64,000 nucleotides of DNA, taken from Aristaeella lactis (GTDB lineage: Bacteria > Bacillota > Clostridia > Christensenellales > Aristaeellaceae). Position numbers and translations under genes: made by a program. Shown here in pieces: positions 31,535 through 40,725 of this stretch. The DNA is taken from positions 1,364,001 through 1,428,000 of the forward strand of contig NZ_CP069421.1 of NCBI RefSeq assembly GCF_018118585.1, given 5' to 3'. Each line of letters opens with the position of its first letter. The first letter of the stretch is position 1. The notes beneath the pieces are model-generated. The model made no database searches. It was not told where the DNA came from and saw only the letters and a list, made by a program, of their open reading frames with translations.

Positions 31535-32016
31535 TGCAGGAAAAGGAACAGGAATACCTATACCGGCGCAGCCGCAGCGTGGCCGTTGTTGTCCGCGGCG
31601 GAAAGATCCTGATGGAGCGGGTTTTCTATTTCGGTCATGAATTCTACACCCTCCCCGGCGGCGGTATTGAAGAAGGCGAAACGCCTGAGCAGGCGGTCAT
31701 CCGGGAGCTGAAGGAAGAATGCGGGCTGGACGGCACGATTATCCGGCCTTTGGTGTTACTGTACAAAAAAGGCAGCAGTGCGGAATACGCCTTCGAGGTC
31801 AGCGTTCTCGCGGATCAGGAAGCGGTAACCGGTTATGACCCGGAAGAGTCGGCGGATGATCCGCCCCTGAAGGAAGTTCTCTGGATGAAGCTCAGTGAGA
31901 TTCCTGAAAGGGATCGTGCCTTTTTATGGCAGTACGGCCTGATGACTGTGGAGGGGTTCTTTGATGAACTTCAAAGCTGGGGAGACGATATCAGTTATCC
32001 CCGCCCGGCAAAATGA
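31534..32016 (+). CDS. Nudix hydrolase
   Basis: The protein has 160 residues. The Nudix box is GGIEEGETPEQAVIRELKEE with C-G following. It hydrolyses nucleoside-diphosphate-linked compounds; the substrate is unknown. It is translationally coupled to the HIT-like gene. The combination with HIT and 2H enzymes suggests nucleotide clean-up or tRNA/nucleotide repair. Confidence 0.92.
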   Translation: MQEKEQEYLYRRSRSVAVVVRGGKILMERVFYFGHEFYTLPGGGIEEGETPEQAVIRELKEECGLDGTIIRPLVLLYKKGSSAEYAFEVSVLADQEAVTGYDPEESADDPPLKEVLWMKLSEIPERDRAFLWQYGLMTVEGFFDELQSWGDDISYPRPAK

Positions 32017-32028
32017 GAGGTGATTCCG

Positions 32029-32580
32029 ATGAAGCTGCATCTGGTAAAGCCTGACCTGGCTTATTATGAACAATATAACGAAATGATGACAGAATGGTGT
32101 GAGAGCAAAACACAGATCGCGCCGTGGTTCCTGGACGCTCCTTTTGCAAGCCTTGAGGAGTATGCGCAGTTGGTCCGGATGCTGGATAACTGTGAACACG
32201 GGATCGTGGATCCCCGCTTTGCCGCCACAACTTCTTATTTTGTCGTGGATGAATCCGGCAGGCTGATCGGAGCGGTAAGCCTGCGGCATTACCTGACCGT
32301 GGAAGGTTTCCGGACCTGGGGCCATATAGGCTACGGTATCCGTCCGGAAGAACGGGGGAAAGGATATGGGATTCAGGCCCTCCGTCTGGCGCTGGAACAG
32401 GCCCGTGAAAAGAAGATCGACAAAGTCCTGATCGGCGTCCACGAAGGAAACATTCCTTCCCGGAAGACGGTCGAGCACTGCGGCGGCATCCTGGAAAACA
32501 CGGTTCGCGTTGATACTGATGAAGAACCCATTCGCCGTTACTGGATTAATCTGTCAGATCACAGTAAACTGAATCTGTAA
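32029..32580 (+). CDS. GNAT N-acetyltransferase
   Basis: The protein has 183 residues. The acetyl-CoA loop reads RPEERGKGYGIQAL, with the downstream HEGNIPSRKTVEHCGG helix typical of RimJ/RimL-like GNATs. The start is the ATG at 32029 (GAGAGG upstream); a GTG three codons earlier is poorly spaced. The substrate is unknown. Confidence 0.9.
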   Translation: MKLHLVKPDLAYYEQYNEMMTEWCESKTQIAPWFLDAPFASLEEYAQLVRMLDNCEHGIVDPRFAATTSYFVVDESGRLIGAVSLRHYLTVEGFRTWGHIGYGIRPEERGKGYGIQALRLALEQAREKKIDKVLIGVHEGNIPSRKTVEHCGGILENTVRVDTDEEPIRRYWINLSDHSKLNL

Positions 32581-32594
32581 TTTCGGAGGAGAAA

Positions 32595-33032
32595 ATGGTA
32601 CATCTGCAGCCGGTCACAAAGGAAAACCTGGATGAAGTTCTCAGCCTGAAAATCTATGACAGCCAGGCCGGCTTTGTTTCTTCCACGGCCGAATCCCTGG
32701 CCGAGGCCTATGTTTACAGGGAGGCCGCATTCCCTTTCGCTGTTTACAGCGATCAGGAAGTCGTCGGTTTCATCATGATGGGTTATTATGAGGCAAAAAA
32801 CTATTATACGCTGTGGAAGCTGCTGATCAGCCGGGAACACCAGCACCGCGGATACGGAAAGGAAGCCCTCAGGCTTGGGATCGCGTTCCTGAAGGAACGC
32901 TTCCACGTGAATGAGGTCTATACCGGTGTGATCCCCGGTAATGTTGTCGCAAAAAGGCTGTATGAATCCATGGGGTTCAGGGAAACCGGTCTTTTTGAGA
33001 ACAACATGCTGGAAATGCGGCTCAGCTGCTGA
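32595..33032 (+). CDS. GNAT N-acetyltransferase (polyamine acetyltransferase-like)
   Basis: The protein has 145 residues. The acetyl-CoA motif is QHRGYGKEAL, with AKRLYESMGFRETG at the C-terminus. Length and motifs resemble spermidine/spermine acetyltransferases such as BltD/PaiA, but specificity is not certain. GGAGG is 14 bases after the previous stop. Confidence 0.88.
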   Translation: MVHLQPVTKENLDEVLSLKIYDSQAGFVSSTAESLAEAYVYREAAFPFAVYSDQEVVGFIMMGYYEAKNYYTLWKLLISREHQHRGYGKEALRLGIAFLKERFHVNEVYTGVIPGNVVAKRLYESMGFRETGLFENNMLEMRLSC

Positions 33033-33043
33033 CGGAGGACATT

Positions 33044-33433
33044 ATGGACAAACAGGAGATCCTGGATCAGCTGCGATCCTTTCCCTATGACAGAAACGGG
33101 TACTGGGTGATAGCCGGCAGCGCCATGGTGCTCTGGGGGATCAAAAAGCAGACCGCTGACATAGACCTGGGCTGCAGTTCAAAGCTGGCTGATCGTCTGT
33201 CAGCGGACGGTTACCCGTTTCGGTACACAGAATCCGGAAACCGGCAGTTTAAGATCGGAGACAGCATTGAGATCTTCGAAAACTGGCTTCAGGACAAGGT
33301 TGAAACAATAGAAGGTTATCAGGTCGTATCGCTTCAGGGCCTGATCGGGATGAAACATAAACTCGGCCGGGAAAAGGATCTGAAAGATATCGAGATGATT
33401 CGCGCTTACCTGAAACAAAAACAAGGAGAATAA
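33044..33433 (+). CDS. Nucleotidyltransferase-fold protein (DUF6036-like)
   Basis: The protein has 129 residues. AGSAMVLWGIKKQTADIDLG fits the G-S...D-x-D core of minimal nucleotidyltransferases, and GLIGMKHKLGREKDLKDIEMI is typical of the C-terminal helix. Such proteins can be antitoxin/toxin-like or tRNA-modifying. No partner toxin gene is adjacent, so no function is assigned. Confidence 0.75.
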   Translation: MDKQEILDQLRSFPYDRNGYWVIAGSAMVLWGIKKQTADIDLGCSSKLADRLSADGYPFRYTESGNRQFKIGDSIEIFENWLQDKVETIEGYQVVSLQGLIGMKHKLGREKDLKDIEMIRAYLKQKQGE

Positions 33434-33439
33434 TGAAAT

Positions 33440-34123
33440 ATGAGACTGAATCAGATTACAGAAAGGATTTGGGTATATCCTTTTGAAGAAGAAAGGGACC
33501 GCCCGAATCTCAGCTATATCCGCGGAGACCGCTGGAGCCTGGCAGTGGACGCGGGCCACTCTGAAGAACACACACGGGAGTTTTATCGGGAACTGGAAGA
33601 ATCCGGCCTGCCCCTGCCGCAGCTTACCGTGCTGACCCACTGGCACTGGGATCACACTTTCGGCATGCATGCGGTTCACGGGCTCACCCTGGCCAATGAA
33701 CGGACAACTCAATACCTGCGGGATATCCGTGACCGCCTGGCCAAAGAGGGATCCGGTTTTTTCCTCTCCATGCATGATACGATCCAGCGTGAATACGCGG
33801 ATAACAAACCGGTCATCGTAACCCTTCCGGATATGGTTTTCCGGGGCGAGATGACGCTGGACCCCGGAAACTGCCCTGTCCGCATCTTCCAGGCTGAAGC
33901 GCCCCACACGGACGATTCCACCCTGGTCGAGGTACCCGGTGAAAAAATGCTGATCCTGGGCGACTGTACAGGCGGGGCATTCCCCGGCTGGAAAGTGGAT
34001 CAGGAACTGGCCGGCAAGCTGGCGGAAACCATACGCCGGGTTAATCCTGAAACCTGCCTTCCCGGCCACTGGGCGCCCCTGTCCCGGGACTTCATCATCC
34101 AGGATCTGCTTTATGGTGATTAA
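33440..34123 (+). CDS. Metallo-beta-lactamase-fold hydrolase
   Basis: The protein has 227 residues. The zinc motif is THWHWDHTFG, followed by APHTDDS, LGDCTGG and LPGHW. It begins 6 bases after the preceding gene with AAGGAG. The substrate is unknown. Confidence 0.88.
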   Translation: MRLNQITERIWVYPFEEERDRPNLSYIRGDRWSLAVDAGHSEEHTREFYRELEESGLPLPQLTVLTHWHWDHTFGMHAVHGLTLANERTTQYLRDIRDRLAKEGSGFFLSMHDTIQREYADNKPVIVTLPDMVFRGEMTLDPGNCPVRIFQAEAPHTDDSTLVEVPGEKMLILGDCTGGAFPGWKVDQELAGKLAETIRRVNPETCLPGHWAPLSRDFIIQDLLYGD

Positions 34124-34156
34124 ACCCATCCTGCGGGAAATCATGGAGACACACCT

Positions 34157-35029
34157 ATGAATATTCTGGTAATCGGCGGTACGCGATTCTTCGGGATTCC
34201 CATGATTGAGGAGCTTCTGAAATCCGGGCATGATGTAACGATCGCCACACGCGGCTTGTCTGCCGATTCTTTCGGCAGCAGGGTCAAACGGCTCATTCTT
34301 GACAGGACTGATGCCCAAAGCGTCCGGGACGCGTTGTCCGGCAGGCGCTTCGACGTCATTATCGACAAACTGGCCTACTGCTCCAATGATATAAAATCTG
34401 TCATGGACGCGGCGGACTTTGATCAGTATATCCAGATGTCCACCACCGCCGTATATGAACCGAAGCACATCAACACGGTGGAATCTGATTTTGATGCCCT
34501 GTCAAAGGAACTGATCTGGTGCGGCAGGCCGGATTTCCCCTATGCTGAGATCAAGCGCCAGGCAGAATGTGCCCTGTGGCAGAAGTATCCTGACCGGAAC
34601 TGGATTGCGGTTCGTTATCCCTTTGTCATCGGCAGGGATGACTACACCAGGCGTCTGCTCTTCTATGTAGATCATGTCATCCATTCAAGGCCCATGCACA
34701 TTGATAACGCGGATCATCAGATGAGTTTCATCCGGTCTGATGAAGCCGGAAAGTTTCTGGCTTTTCTTGCAGAAAAAGACTGCTGCGGTGCCGTAAACGG
34801 CGCTTCGGAAGGCACGGTTTCCGTCAGGGAGATTCTGGACTTCGTTGAACAGAAAACCGGGAAAAAAGCCATCATTGAAGCCTCCGGAGATCCCGCCCCG
34901 TATAACGGCGAACCGGAATACAGTATCAACACAGACAAAGCCACAGCGCTTGGCTTCCGTTTTTCCCGGCTGCGGGACTGGATATACGATCTGCTTGATT
35001 ACTATATTGCGGGTCTTGCGCATCAATAA
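34157..35029 (+). CDS. NAD-dependent epimerase/dehydratase-like (extended SDR)
   Basis: The protein has 290 residues. The dinucleotide motif is GGTRFFG (residues 7-13) and the active-site pair is YAEIKRQAE. The overall pattern resembles atypical SDRs such as chloroplast CSP41-like nucleotide-sugar or RNA-binding members. Substrate not identifiable. Confidence 0.8.
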   Translation: MNILVIGGTRFFGIPMIEELLKSGHDVTIATRGLSADSFGSRVKRLILDRTDAQSVRDALSGRRFDVIIDKLAYCSNDIKSVMDAADFDQYIQMSTTAVYEPKHINTVESDFDALSKELIWCGRPDFPYAEIKRQAECALWQKYPDRNWIAVRYPFVIGRDDYTRRLLFYVDHVIHSRPMHIDNADHQMSFIRSDEAGKFLAFLAEKDCCGAVNGASEGTVSVREILDFVEQKTGKKAIIEASGDPAPYNGEPEYSINTDKATALGFRFSRLRDWIYDLLDYYIAGLAHQ

Positions 35030-35044
35030 AGTGAGGCAGCCATT

Positions 35045-36046
35045 ATGAAAACCACTTATCTTGGAATTGCAAATTACTGCGTGCCCTGTCAGGCACATTG
35101 CCATCATTGTCTGCTTTCTTCCTGCGGTCAGGTCTCCGGTGTGGATTTCCATCGAAGCACGGCCTTCGCGCGCCGTGTAATAACTGAACTGAAGGAAAAC
35201 CGCCCGGAGCTCGGCAGTTCTTTCTACATTGGATACTGCATGGACACGCCGGACCTCTGGGAATACATCCGTTTTTCCGGGGAGTTTGACGCTCCCGGCG
35301 CCGGTTTCCTCCAGATGAACGGTTTCGCTTTCCGGGATGACCCGGAGCTGCTGGCCCTCATGTGCCGGATCCGCGCTGAGGGCGTAAAACTCATCGACCT
35401 GACCTTCTATGGTACAGAGGAGTATCATGACCGCTTTGCCGGCCGGAAGGGCGATTATCGGTTTATGACGCGGATGCTGTCAGCAGCCGTTCAGGCAGAA
35501 CTGCCGGTGAACATCAGCATTCCGCTCCTGCGAAGCAACCTGGATCAGATGAGAGAACTCCGGGCTTTGCTTTCCGCTTATCCCGGCATCCGATTCAGTT
35601 TTTTTCTTCCCCACAGTAAAGGCCGGGGCCGGACCCTGCAGGACCAGCGGATCACCCGCAGGGAATTTGACACCCTGCCGGAAGAAATCCGAAACACCTT
35701 TGTGAAGATCCCTCATCAGACAGAAGCGGAGTGGATCGCGGACATCGGATCCCGGGCCTTTGATGAGCGGGCACTGACACTGGTACTGGATCAGGAAAAC
35801 ATAGCCCGGTTTGAAGCCATGCCTGCGGAAGAGGTCCTGTCCTTCATGGAAGGCCTGGATGACCGGTATCTTTCACAGATGCCTTCCCTGCCGGAGCTCG
35901 CCGCGAAATACGGAGATCCCGGCAATGAACAGCTTTTCCGGATCAGGGATCTTGTGCTGAAATGGCAGCAGCGTTTCATTGCCGACACCGGAAACACAAT
36001 CTATGATATGCATGATGAATCCCATCATTTCAGCGTACATATGTAA
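35045..36046 (+). CDS. Radical-SAM-like protein
   Basis: The protein has 333 residues. The Cys cluster at residues 12-22 includes C-x3-C-x2-C (CQAHCHHC), the radical-SAM iron-sulfur motif. An extra Cys precedes it and another follows (SSC). A TIM-barrel-like body follows (LIDLTFYGTEEYHDRF, then LPVNISIPLLRSN). The substrate is unknown. It lies 15 bases after the SDR gene. Confidence 0.75.
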   Translation: MKTTYLGIANYCVPCQAHCHHCLLSSCGQVSGVDFHRSTAFARRVITELKENRPELGSSFYIGYCMDTPDLWEYIRFSGEFDAPGAGFLQMNGFAFRDDPELLALMCRIRAEGVKLIDLTFYGTEEYHDRFAGRKGDYRFMTRMLSAAVQAELPVNISIPLLRSNLDQMRELRALLSAYPGIRFSFFLPHSKGRGRTLQDQRITRREFDTLPEEIRNTFVKIPHQTEAEWIADIGSRAFDERALTLVLDQENIARFEAMPAEEVLSFMEGLDDRYLSQMPSLPELAAKYGDPGNEQLFRIRDLVLKWQQRFIADTGNTIYDMHDESHHFSVHM

Positions 36047-36076
36047 ACCGCATTGATGATATTTCGGAGACTGAAA

Positions 36077-37078
36077 ATGATTGAAAACACTATAGCCAGA
36101 CTGTTTGAGCTGACAGGTCTGGGAACAGTCCTGCCTCCCGTATCCCCCGTATCCGGCGGTTTGATGCACAGAATGTACCGGGTAAACACGCTGGATCATT
36201 CCTATGCCGTAAAGCATCTGAACCCCGGCATCATGAAGCGTCCGGGCGTCATGGATAACTACCGCAGGGCAGAAAAACTGGAACAGATAATCGAAGATGC
36301 CGGGATTCCGGTCGTAGCCGCCTTATCGATCAGCGGCCGGAAAATGCAGGAACTGGACGGAGAATACTTCTATATTTTCCGCTGGCAGAACGGCAGTATC
36401 ACAGACTGGAACAACATCACTCCGGATCAGTGCAGGCAGGCTGGGATCCTGCAGGCCCGGATTCACGCGCTGCAGCCCCGCCATACAGATCATCATGATC
36501 CCGAGCTGAGCGCCATTCACTGGTCGGAATACATTGCGGAAGCCTGCAGGCTGGACAGCGTCATCGCTCCCCTGCTGAGAGAAAATGAACAGCTGCTGAA
36601 CGATGCGCAGAAAGCGTTGAACAACGCCCGGCAGGCGTTGCCTGACATCGGGTGCATCACCAATGACGATATGGATCCCAAGAACGTTATGTGGGATGAG
36701 GGCAGGCCGGTAATGATCGATCTGGAGTGTCTGGATTACGGTAACCCTGTATCCAGTGTCATCCAGCTTTCGCTGCAGTGGTCCGGCATCACCACCTGCG
36801 ATCTGGATCCGGTAAAAACCAAAGCCTTCCTTGACGGATACCTGGAAACCTGGGATAACGGTTTCAGGGATTACGGAAACGTCCTGGGCCTTGCCTATAC
36901 CTGGATTGAATGGCTGGAATACAACATTACCCGCGCCCTGGGTCAGTGCCGGGACGAAAACGAGCGTGAAATGGGCATCTCGGAAGTCCGCAGCACCCTC
37001 AGCCGCATCCGGTATATCCGGGAGAAGGAAAATGATCTCCGTCAGCTGCTGGACCGGATGTTTGCCCGGCAGGAATAG
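36077..37078 (+). CDS. APH-family phosphotransferase
   Basis: The protein has 333 residues. The kinase-like fold shows the catalytic loop as NDDMDPKNVMW and the metal-binding motif as MIDLE. The N-terminal region SGGLMHRMYRV is the nucleotide loop. It could phosphorylate an aminoglycoside, homoserine, choline or similar small molecule. The start is the ATG at 36077 (CGGAG upstream). It is the last gene of the first enzyme train; a terminator follows. Confidence 0.85.
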   Translation: MIENTIARLFELTGLGTVLPPVSPVSGGLMHRMYRVNTLDHSYAVKHLNPGIMKRPGVMDNYRRAEKLEQIIEDAGIPVVAALSISGRKMQELDGEYFYIFRWQNGSITDWNNITPDQCRQAGILQARIHALQPRHTDHHDPELSAIHWSEYIAEACRLDSVIAPLLRENEQLLNDAQKALNNARQALPDIGCITNDDMDPKNVMWDEGRPVMIDLECLDYGNPVSSVIQLSLQWSGITTCDLDPVKTKAFLDGYLETWDNGFRDYGNVLGLAYTWIEWLEYNITRALGQCRDENEREMGISEVRSTLSRIRYIREKENDLRQLLDRMFARQE

Positions 37079-37120
37079 CCATCATGCTTTACAGAGCATA
37101 TATTTCCGTGCATGCTCAGG

Positions 37121-37149
37121 CACAGGGTTTTTACCCTGTGTTTTTTATT
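37121..37149 (+). terminator. Terminator closing the 29.2-37.1 kb enzyme train
   Basis: Stem CACAGGGT/ACCCTGTG, loop TTTT, then TTTTTTATT. It overlaps the -35 box of the following promoter. Confidence 0.88.
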
Positions 37150-37175
37150 GACAGCCTGTTCAGTTGGTTTATACT
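37148..37175 (+). promoter_or_regulatory. Promoter of the Mg2+ P-type ATPase gene
   Basis: TTGACA (37148-37153) and TATACT (37170-37175) are 16 bases apart, giving a leader of only about 40 bases. An M-box Mg2+ riboswitch is therefore absent. Confidence 0.75.
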
Positions 37176-37222
37176 GTTACCAGGCGAAAACAGGCATATT
37201 ACTGATCGGGAGGATGATAAAT

Positions 37223-39841
37223 ATGGCCGAGCAGAAAAATGACAAGGCTCGTGAAGTGGAGCAGAACCTGCTTGCTGTCAGCCGTCTGAATGATGATCAG
37301 CTTTTTGAGCGGCTCAAAACAGAACCTGACGGTCTGAACCAGGTGGAGGCTGCCGAACGTCTGGAGGAGTACGGCAGGAACATCATTGACGTCAGCAGTG
37401 AGAACAGTCTTCTCAGCCGGATCAGGGAAGCCCTGATCAATCCATTCAATATTGTCCTGATGATCGTTGCGATCGTCACGCTGATTACGGATGTCATCCT
37501 GGCGGATCAGCCGAATCCCGCCACCTTTATCATGCTGGTGCTGATCATTCTGATCTCCGGCATCATCTCCTTCGTCCAGTCCGAAAAATCCAACAACGCG
37601 GCCCAGAAGCTGCAGAAGATGATCGCCAACAAGATCGACGTCATCCGCAACGGCAGCGTCATGGAGATTGACATTGATGAGGCAGTTCCCGGCGATATCG
37701 TGAAGCTCGCTTCCGGAGACATGATCCCCGGTGATGTACGCTTTGTTGAATCCAAAGACCTCTTCATTGACCAGTCCCAGCTCACCGGTGAAAGCAATCC
37801 CGTCGAAAAATTTGCCGGGCCCGATCCGGACGGCGACAGCCTGACGGATATCGACAACATCGGCTTCATGGGCAGCAATATTGTTTCAGGCAGCGCGAAG
37901 GGCGTGATCCTGGCCACCGGAAACAGTACCTATTTCGGCAGTATGGCCAAAAGCCTGAACACCTATAAGGACAAGAGCAGCTTTGAGGAAAACCTGAGTT
38001 CCATCAGCCGCCTGCTTATCAGCTTCATGGTGATCATGGTGCCCATCATCTTCATTGCCAACTTCATCACCAAGGGCAACTGGCTTGAATCCCTGATGTT
38101 CGGCATCACCATCGCCGTCGGCATCATGCCGGAAATGCTCCCCGTGATCATGACATCCTCCCTGGCCAAGGGCGCTGTCAATATGTCCCGCAAGCAGACC
38201 ATCGTCAAACGTCTCAGTTCCATCCAGACCTTCGGCGAAATGGATGTCTTCTGTACGGATAAAACCGGCACCCTGACCCAGGATGAGATCGTCCTGGAAA
38301 AATATATGGACGTGCTGGGACGCGAAGACATACGGATCCTCCGTCATGCCTTCCTGAACAGTTATTTCCAGACCGGCCTGAAAAACCTGATGGACCTGGC
38401 CATCATCAGCCGGGCGGAAAAAGAAGACCTTTCCTTCCTGAAGGAAGCTTACAACCGTGAGGATGAGATCCCCTTCGACTTCAGCCGCCGCCGGATGAGC
38501 GTTGTGCTGCGGGACAAGCAGGGTAAGCGCCAGCTGATCACCAAGGGTGCCGTTGAGGAAATGCTTTCCATCTGCTCCTTCATCGAGATCGACGGCGAAG
38601 TAAAGCCCATCACGCCTGAATTGGTCGCCAACGCGCAGAAGATTGCGGATGAAAACAACGCGGAAGGCATTCGCGTCATTGCCGTAGCCCAGAAAAACGA
38701 AGTGCATGACGTGGAAACCTTCGGTGTACAGGACGAGAGCAGCATGGTGCTGATCGGCTTTGTCGGCTTCCTTGATCCGCCGAAGCCTTCCGCCGGCACA
38801 GCTATTGCCGCCCTGCAGAGGAACGGCGTCCGTACCGTGGTCCTGACCGGCGACAACGAAGGCGTTGCCGTTGCCATCTGCGGACGCCTGGGCATTGACA
38901 CAGGCTATACCCTCACGGGTGCCAAAGTGGAGGCCATGAACGATGAGGAGCTGAAGGAAGCCTGCGAGAAATGCCATATTTTCTCCAAGCTTTCTCCCTA
39001 TCAGAAGCAGCGCGTCGTAAAAGCCTTCCAGTCCAACGGCCACATCGTCGGCTATATGGGTGACGGCATCAACGACAGCCTGCCCCTCAAGCAGTCGGAT
39101 GTCGGTATTTCCGTGGATACCGCCGTGGATATCGCCAAGGAAGTTGCGGATATCATTTTGCTGGAGAAGGACCTGCAGGTGCTGGAGGAGGGCGTCATCG
39201 AAGGCCGCCGGACCTTTGCGAACATGTCCAAGTATCTGAAGATGACCGTCAGCGGCAACTTCGGCAACATGTTCTCCGTGCTGATCGCGAGTATTTTCCT
39301 GCCCTTCCTGCCGATGCTTCCGATCCACATCCTGGTGCAGAACCTGCTGAATGACTTTGCCCAGCTGGGCATGCCCTTCGACCATGTGGAAGACCGGTAT
39401 ATCGAAAAACCGAAGCGCTGGGATATTCCGGGCATCAAGAAGTTTATGATCTTCTTCGGTCTGCTCAGTACGGTGCTGGATGTACTTTGCTTCCTGGTTC
39501 TGTGGTTTGTGTTCAAATACAACAACACTTCCCTCGCGGGATACTTCCAGTGCGGCTGGTTCATGTTCGGCGTTATCTCCCAGACCATGGTTATCCATAC
39601 AATCCGCACACCGAAGATTCCCTTCATCCAGGACCGTGCTTCAAAACAGCTGACACTGTCCACCGTGCTTGTCTGTATCATCACGCTGCTGATTGGCTTC
39701 ACCGGAATTGCGGTGCTCTTCAGTCTGCCGGTTATGCCGCTCACCTTCCTGGCCTGGATGGCCGGCCTGATGGTTGTCTACACTGTCCTGGCACAAATCA
39801 TGAAGGTGATCTATATCCGGATCAACAGGGAATGGGTCTGA
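37223..39841 (+). CDS. mgtA: Magnesium-translocating P-type ATPase (type IIIB)
   Basis: The protein has 872 residues. It has a P-type ATPase plan: an actuator TGES (in LTGESNPVEKF), the phosphorylation motif CTDKTGTLTQDE, the hinge VVLTGDNEGVA and GYMGDGINDSLPLK, and about ten membrane helices. NPFNIVLMIVA and the short N-terminus resemble MgtA/MgtB Mg2+ importers more than Ca2+ pumps. The start is the ATG at 37223 with GGGAGG ten bases upstream. It is a single-gene transcript with its own promoter and a 3' hairpin. Confidence 0.9.
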   Translation: MAEQKNDKAREVEQNLLAVSRLNDDQLFERLKTEPDGLNQVEAAERLEEYGRNIIDVSSENSLLSRIREALINPFNIVLMIVAIVTLITDVILADQPNPATFIMLVLIILISGIISFVQSEKSNNAAQKLQKMIANKIDVIRNGSVMEIDIDEAVPGDIVKLASGDMIPGDVRFVESKDLFIDQSQLTGESNPVEKFAGPDPDGDSLTDIDNIGFMGSNIVSGSAKGVILATGNSTYFGSMAKSLNTYKDKSSFEENLSSISRLLISFMVIMVPIIFIANFITKGNWLESLMFGITIAVGIMPEMLPVIMTSSLAKGAVNMSRKQTIVKRLSSIQTFGEMDVFCTDKTGTLTQDEIVLEKYMDVLGREDIRILRHAFLNSYFQTGLKNLMDLAIISRAEKEDLSFLKEAYNREDEIPFDFSRRRMSVVLRDKQGKRQLITKGAVEEMLSICSFIEIDGEVKPITPELVANAQKIADENNAEGIRVIAVAQKNEVHDVETFGVQDESSMVLIGFVGFLDPPKPSAGTAIAALQRNGVRTVVLTGDNEGVAVAICGRLGIDTGYTLTGAKVEAMNDEELKEACEKCHIFSKLSPYQKQRVVKAFQSNGHIVGYMGDGINDSLPLKQSDVGISVDTAVDIAKEVADIILLEKDLQVLEEGVIEGRRTFANMSKYLKMTVSGNFGNMFSVLIASIFLPFLPMLPIHILVQNLLNDFAQLGMPFDHVEDRYIEKPKRWDIPGIKKFMIFFGLLSTVLDVLCFLVLWFVFKYNNTSLAGYFQCGWFMFGVISQTMVIHTIRTPKIPFIQDRASKQLTLSTVLVCIITLLIGFTGIAVLFSLPVMPLTFLAWMAGLMVVYTVLAQIMKVIYIRINREWV

Positions 39842-39849
39842 TATTCTTT

Positions 39850-39884
39850 ATCACCGGGCGGGCTTGAAGTGCCCGCCCGGTGAT
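39850..39884 (+). terminator. GC-rich hairpin after mgtA
   Basis: A perfect 14-bp stem (ATCACCGGGCGGGC) has a 7-base loop. There is no T-tract, so it may be a weak terminator or an mRNA 3' stabiliser. Confidence 0.6.
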
Positions 39885-39960
39885 GTATAATATCCGGTAT
39901 GATCTTCTTCCGTTTTCCATCTGGGATGGATCACGGGAAACCTGAAAGGATTGATCCGTT

Positions 39961-40536
39961 ATGGGTATCACCACAGAACAGGTATCTGCGCAGGCGGAGC
40001 AGGCTGTCACCGCTTTGCTTCAGGAAAACCGGCCGCATTTTAATCCGGTAAAACTGCTGGTCATCGGCGGCAGTTCCAGTGAGATCGCCGGCGGCACCAT
40101 CGGCCATAACTCCACCTATGAATATGGAGAAGCAGTGGTGGAAGCCGTGATGAAAGTATGTCGTGAAGCCGGCGTGGCACCCGCTTTCCAGTGCTGTGAG
40201 CACCTGAACAGGGCGCTCATTATGGAAAGGGAAACCGCGGAACGCTATGGTTATGAGATCGTCTGGGTTATACCGCGGATCAAAGCCGGCGGTTCCCTGG
40301 CCACTGCTGCCTGGAAACGGTTTAAAGACCCCGTGGCAGTTCTGGCTGTCCAGGCGGATGCCGGTCTGGATATCGGCCAGACCCTGATCGGTATGCATCT
40401 GCGCCGTGTGGCTGTACCCGTGCGTCTCAGCATCTCCCGGGTCGGCGAAGCACGGATCACCGCTGCCCGTACCCGTCCCCTGCTGGTCGGCGGTGAACGG
40501 GCCAGGTACGTTCCGGAATCTGAGGAAACCCTGTAA
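39961..40536 (+). CDS. ywlG: YwlG/TIGR01440 (DUF436) family protein
   Basis: The protein has 191 residues, the full family length. VIGGSSSEIAGGTIGHNSTYEYGEAVV, AFQCCEHLNRALIMERE and HLRRVAVPVR are characteristic of this conserved Bacillota family. The role is unknown; in other genomes it sits near ribose-5-phosphate isomerase or glyA. The ribosome-binding site is weak (AAGGAT). Confidence 0.88.
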   Translation: MGITTEQVSAQAEQAVTALLQENRPHFNPVKLLVIGGSSSEIAGGTIGHNSTYEYGEAVVEAVMKVCREAGVAPAFQCCEHLNRALIMERETAERYGYEIVWVIPRIKAGGSLATAAWKRFKDPVAVLAVQADAGLDIGQTLIGMHLRRVAVPVRLSISRVGEARITAARTRPLLVGGERARYVPESEETL

Positions 40537-40600
40537 AAAGCTTTCAGAGCATCGCTGTTTTGTAAAAAATGTAAATTGTGCAAAAATGTGCAAATCGTCC

Positions 40601-40630
40601 TTGACAAAACCGGTTTCGTTCTGTTATTAT
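40601..40630 (+). promoter_or_regulatory. helD promoter
   Basis: A perfect TTGACA (40601-40606) and TATTAT (40625-40630) are 18 bases apart, leaving a leader of about 90 bases before helD. Confidence 0.75.
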
Positions 40631-40664
40631 GCACTTCCACACGCTTGCAGGACATAGAATCCGT

Positions 40665-40708
40665 AAGCCTCTGCGTAGAAAAAATACGGCAGAGGCTTTT
40701 ATATTTTT
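40665..40708 (+). terminator. Leader terminator (attenuator candidate) of helD
   Basis: A 10-bp perfect stem AAGCCTCTGC/GCAGAGGCTT (40665-40674 with 40689-40698) is followed by TTTTATATTTTT. It lies between the promoter and the helD start codon at 40726. The loop contains a competing CGTA/TACG register. Confidence 0.8.
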
Positions 40709-40725
40709 GCCGGGAAAGGACGATT

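Noticed and set aside
33044-33433. Toxin-antitoxin module based on the nucleotidyltransferase-fold protein
   Set aside because: No partner gene of suitable size or type is adjacent; neighbours are a GNAT and an MBL-fold enzyme.
37176-37222. M-box Mg2+ riboswitch ahead of mgtA
   Set aside because: The leader from the predicted start to the ATG is only about 40 bases, far too short.
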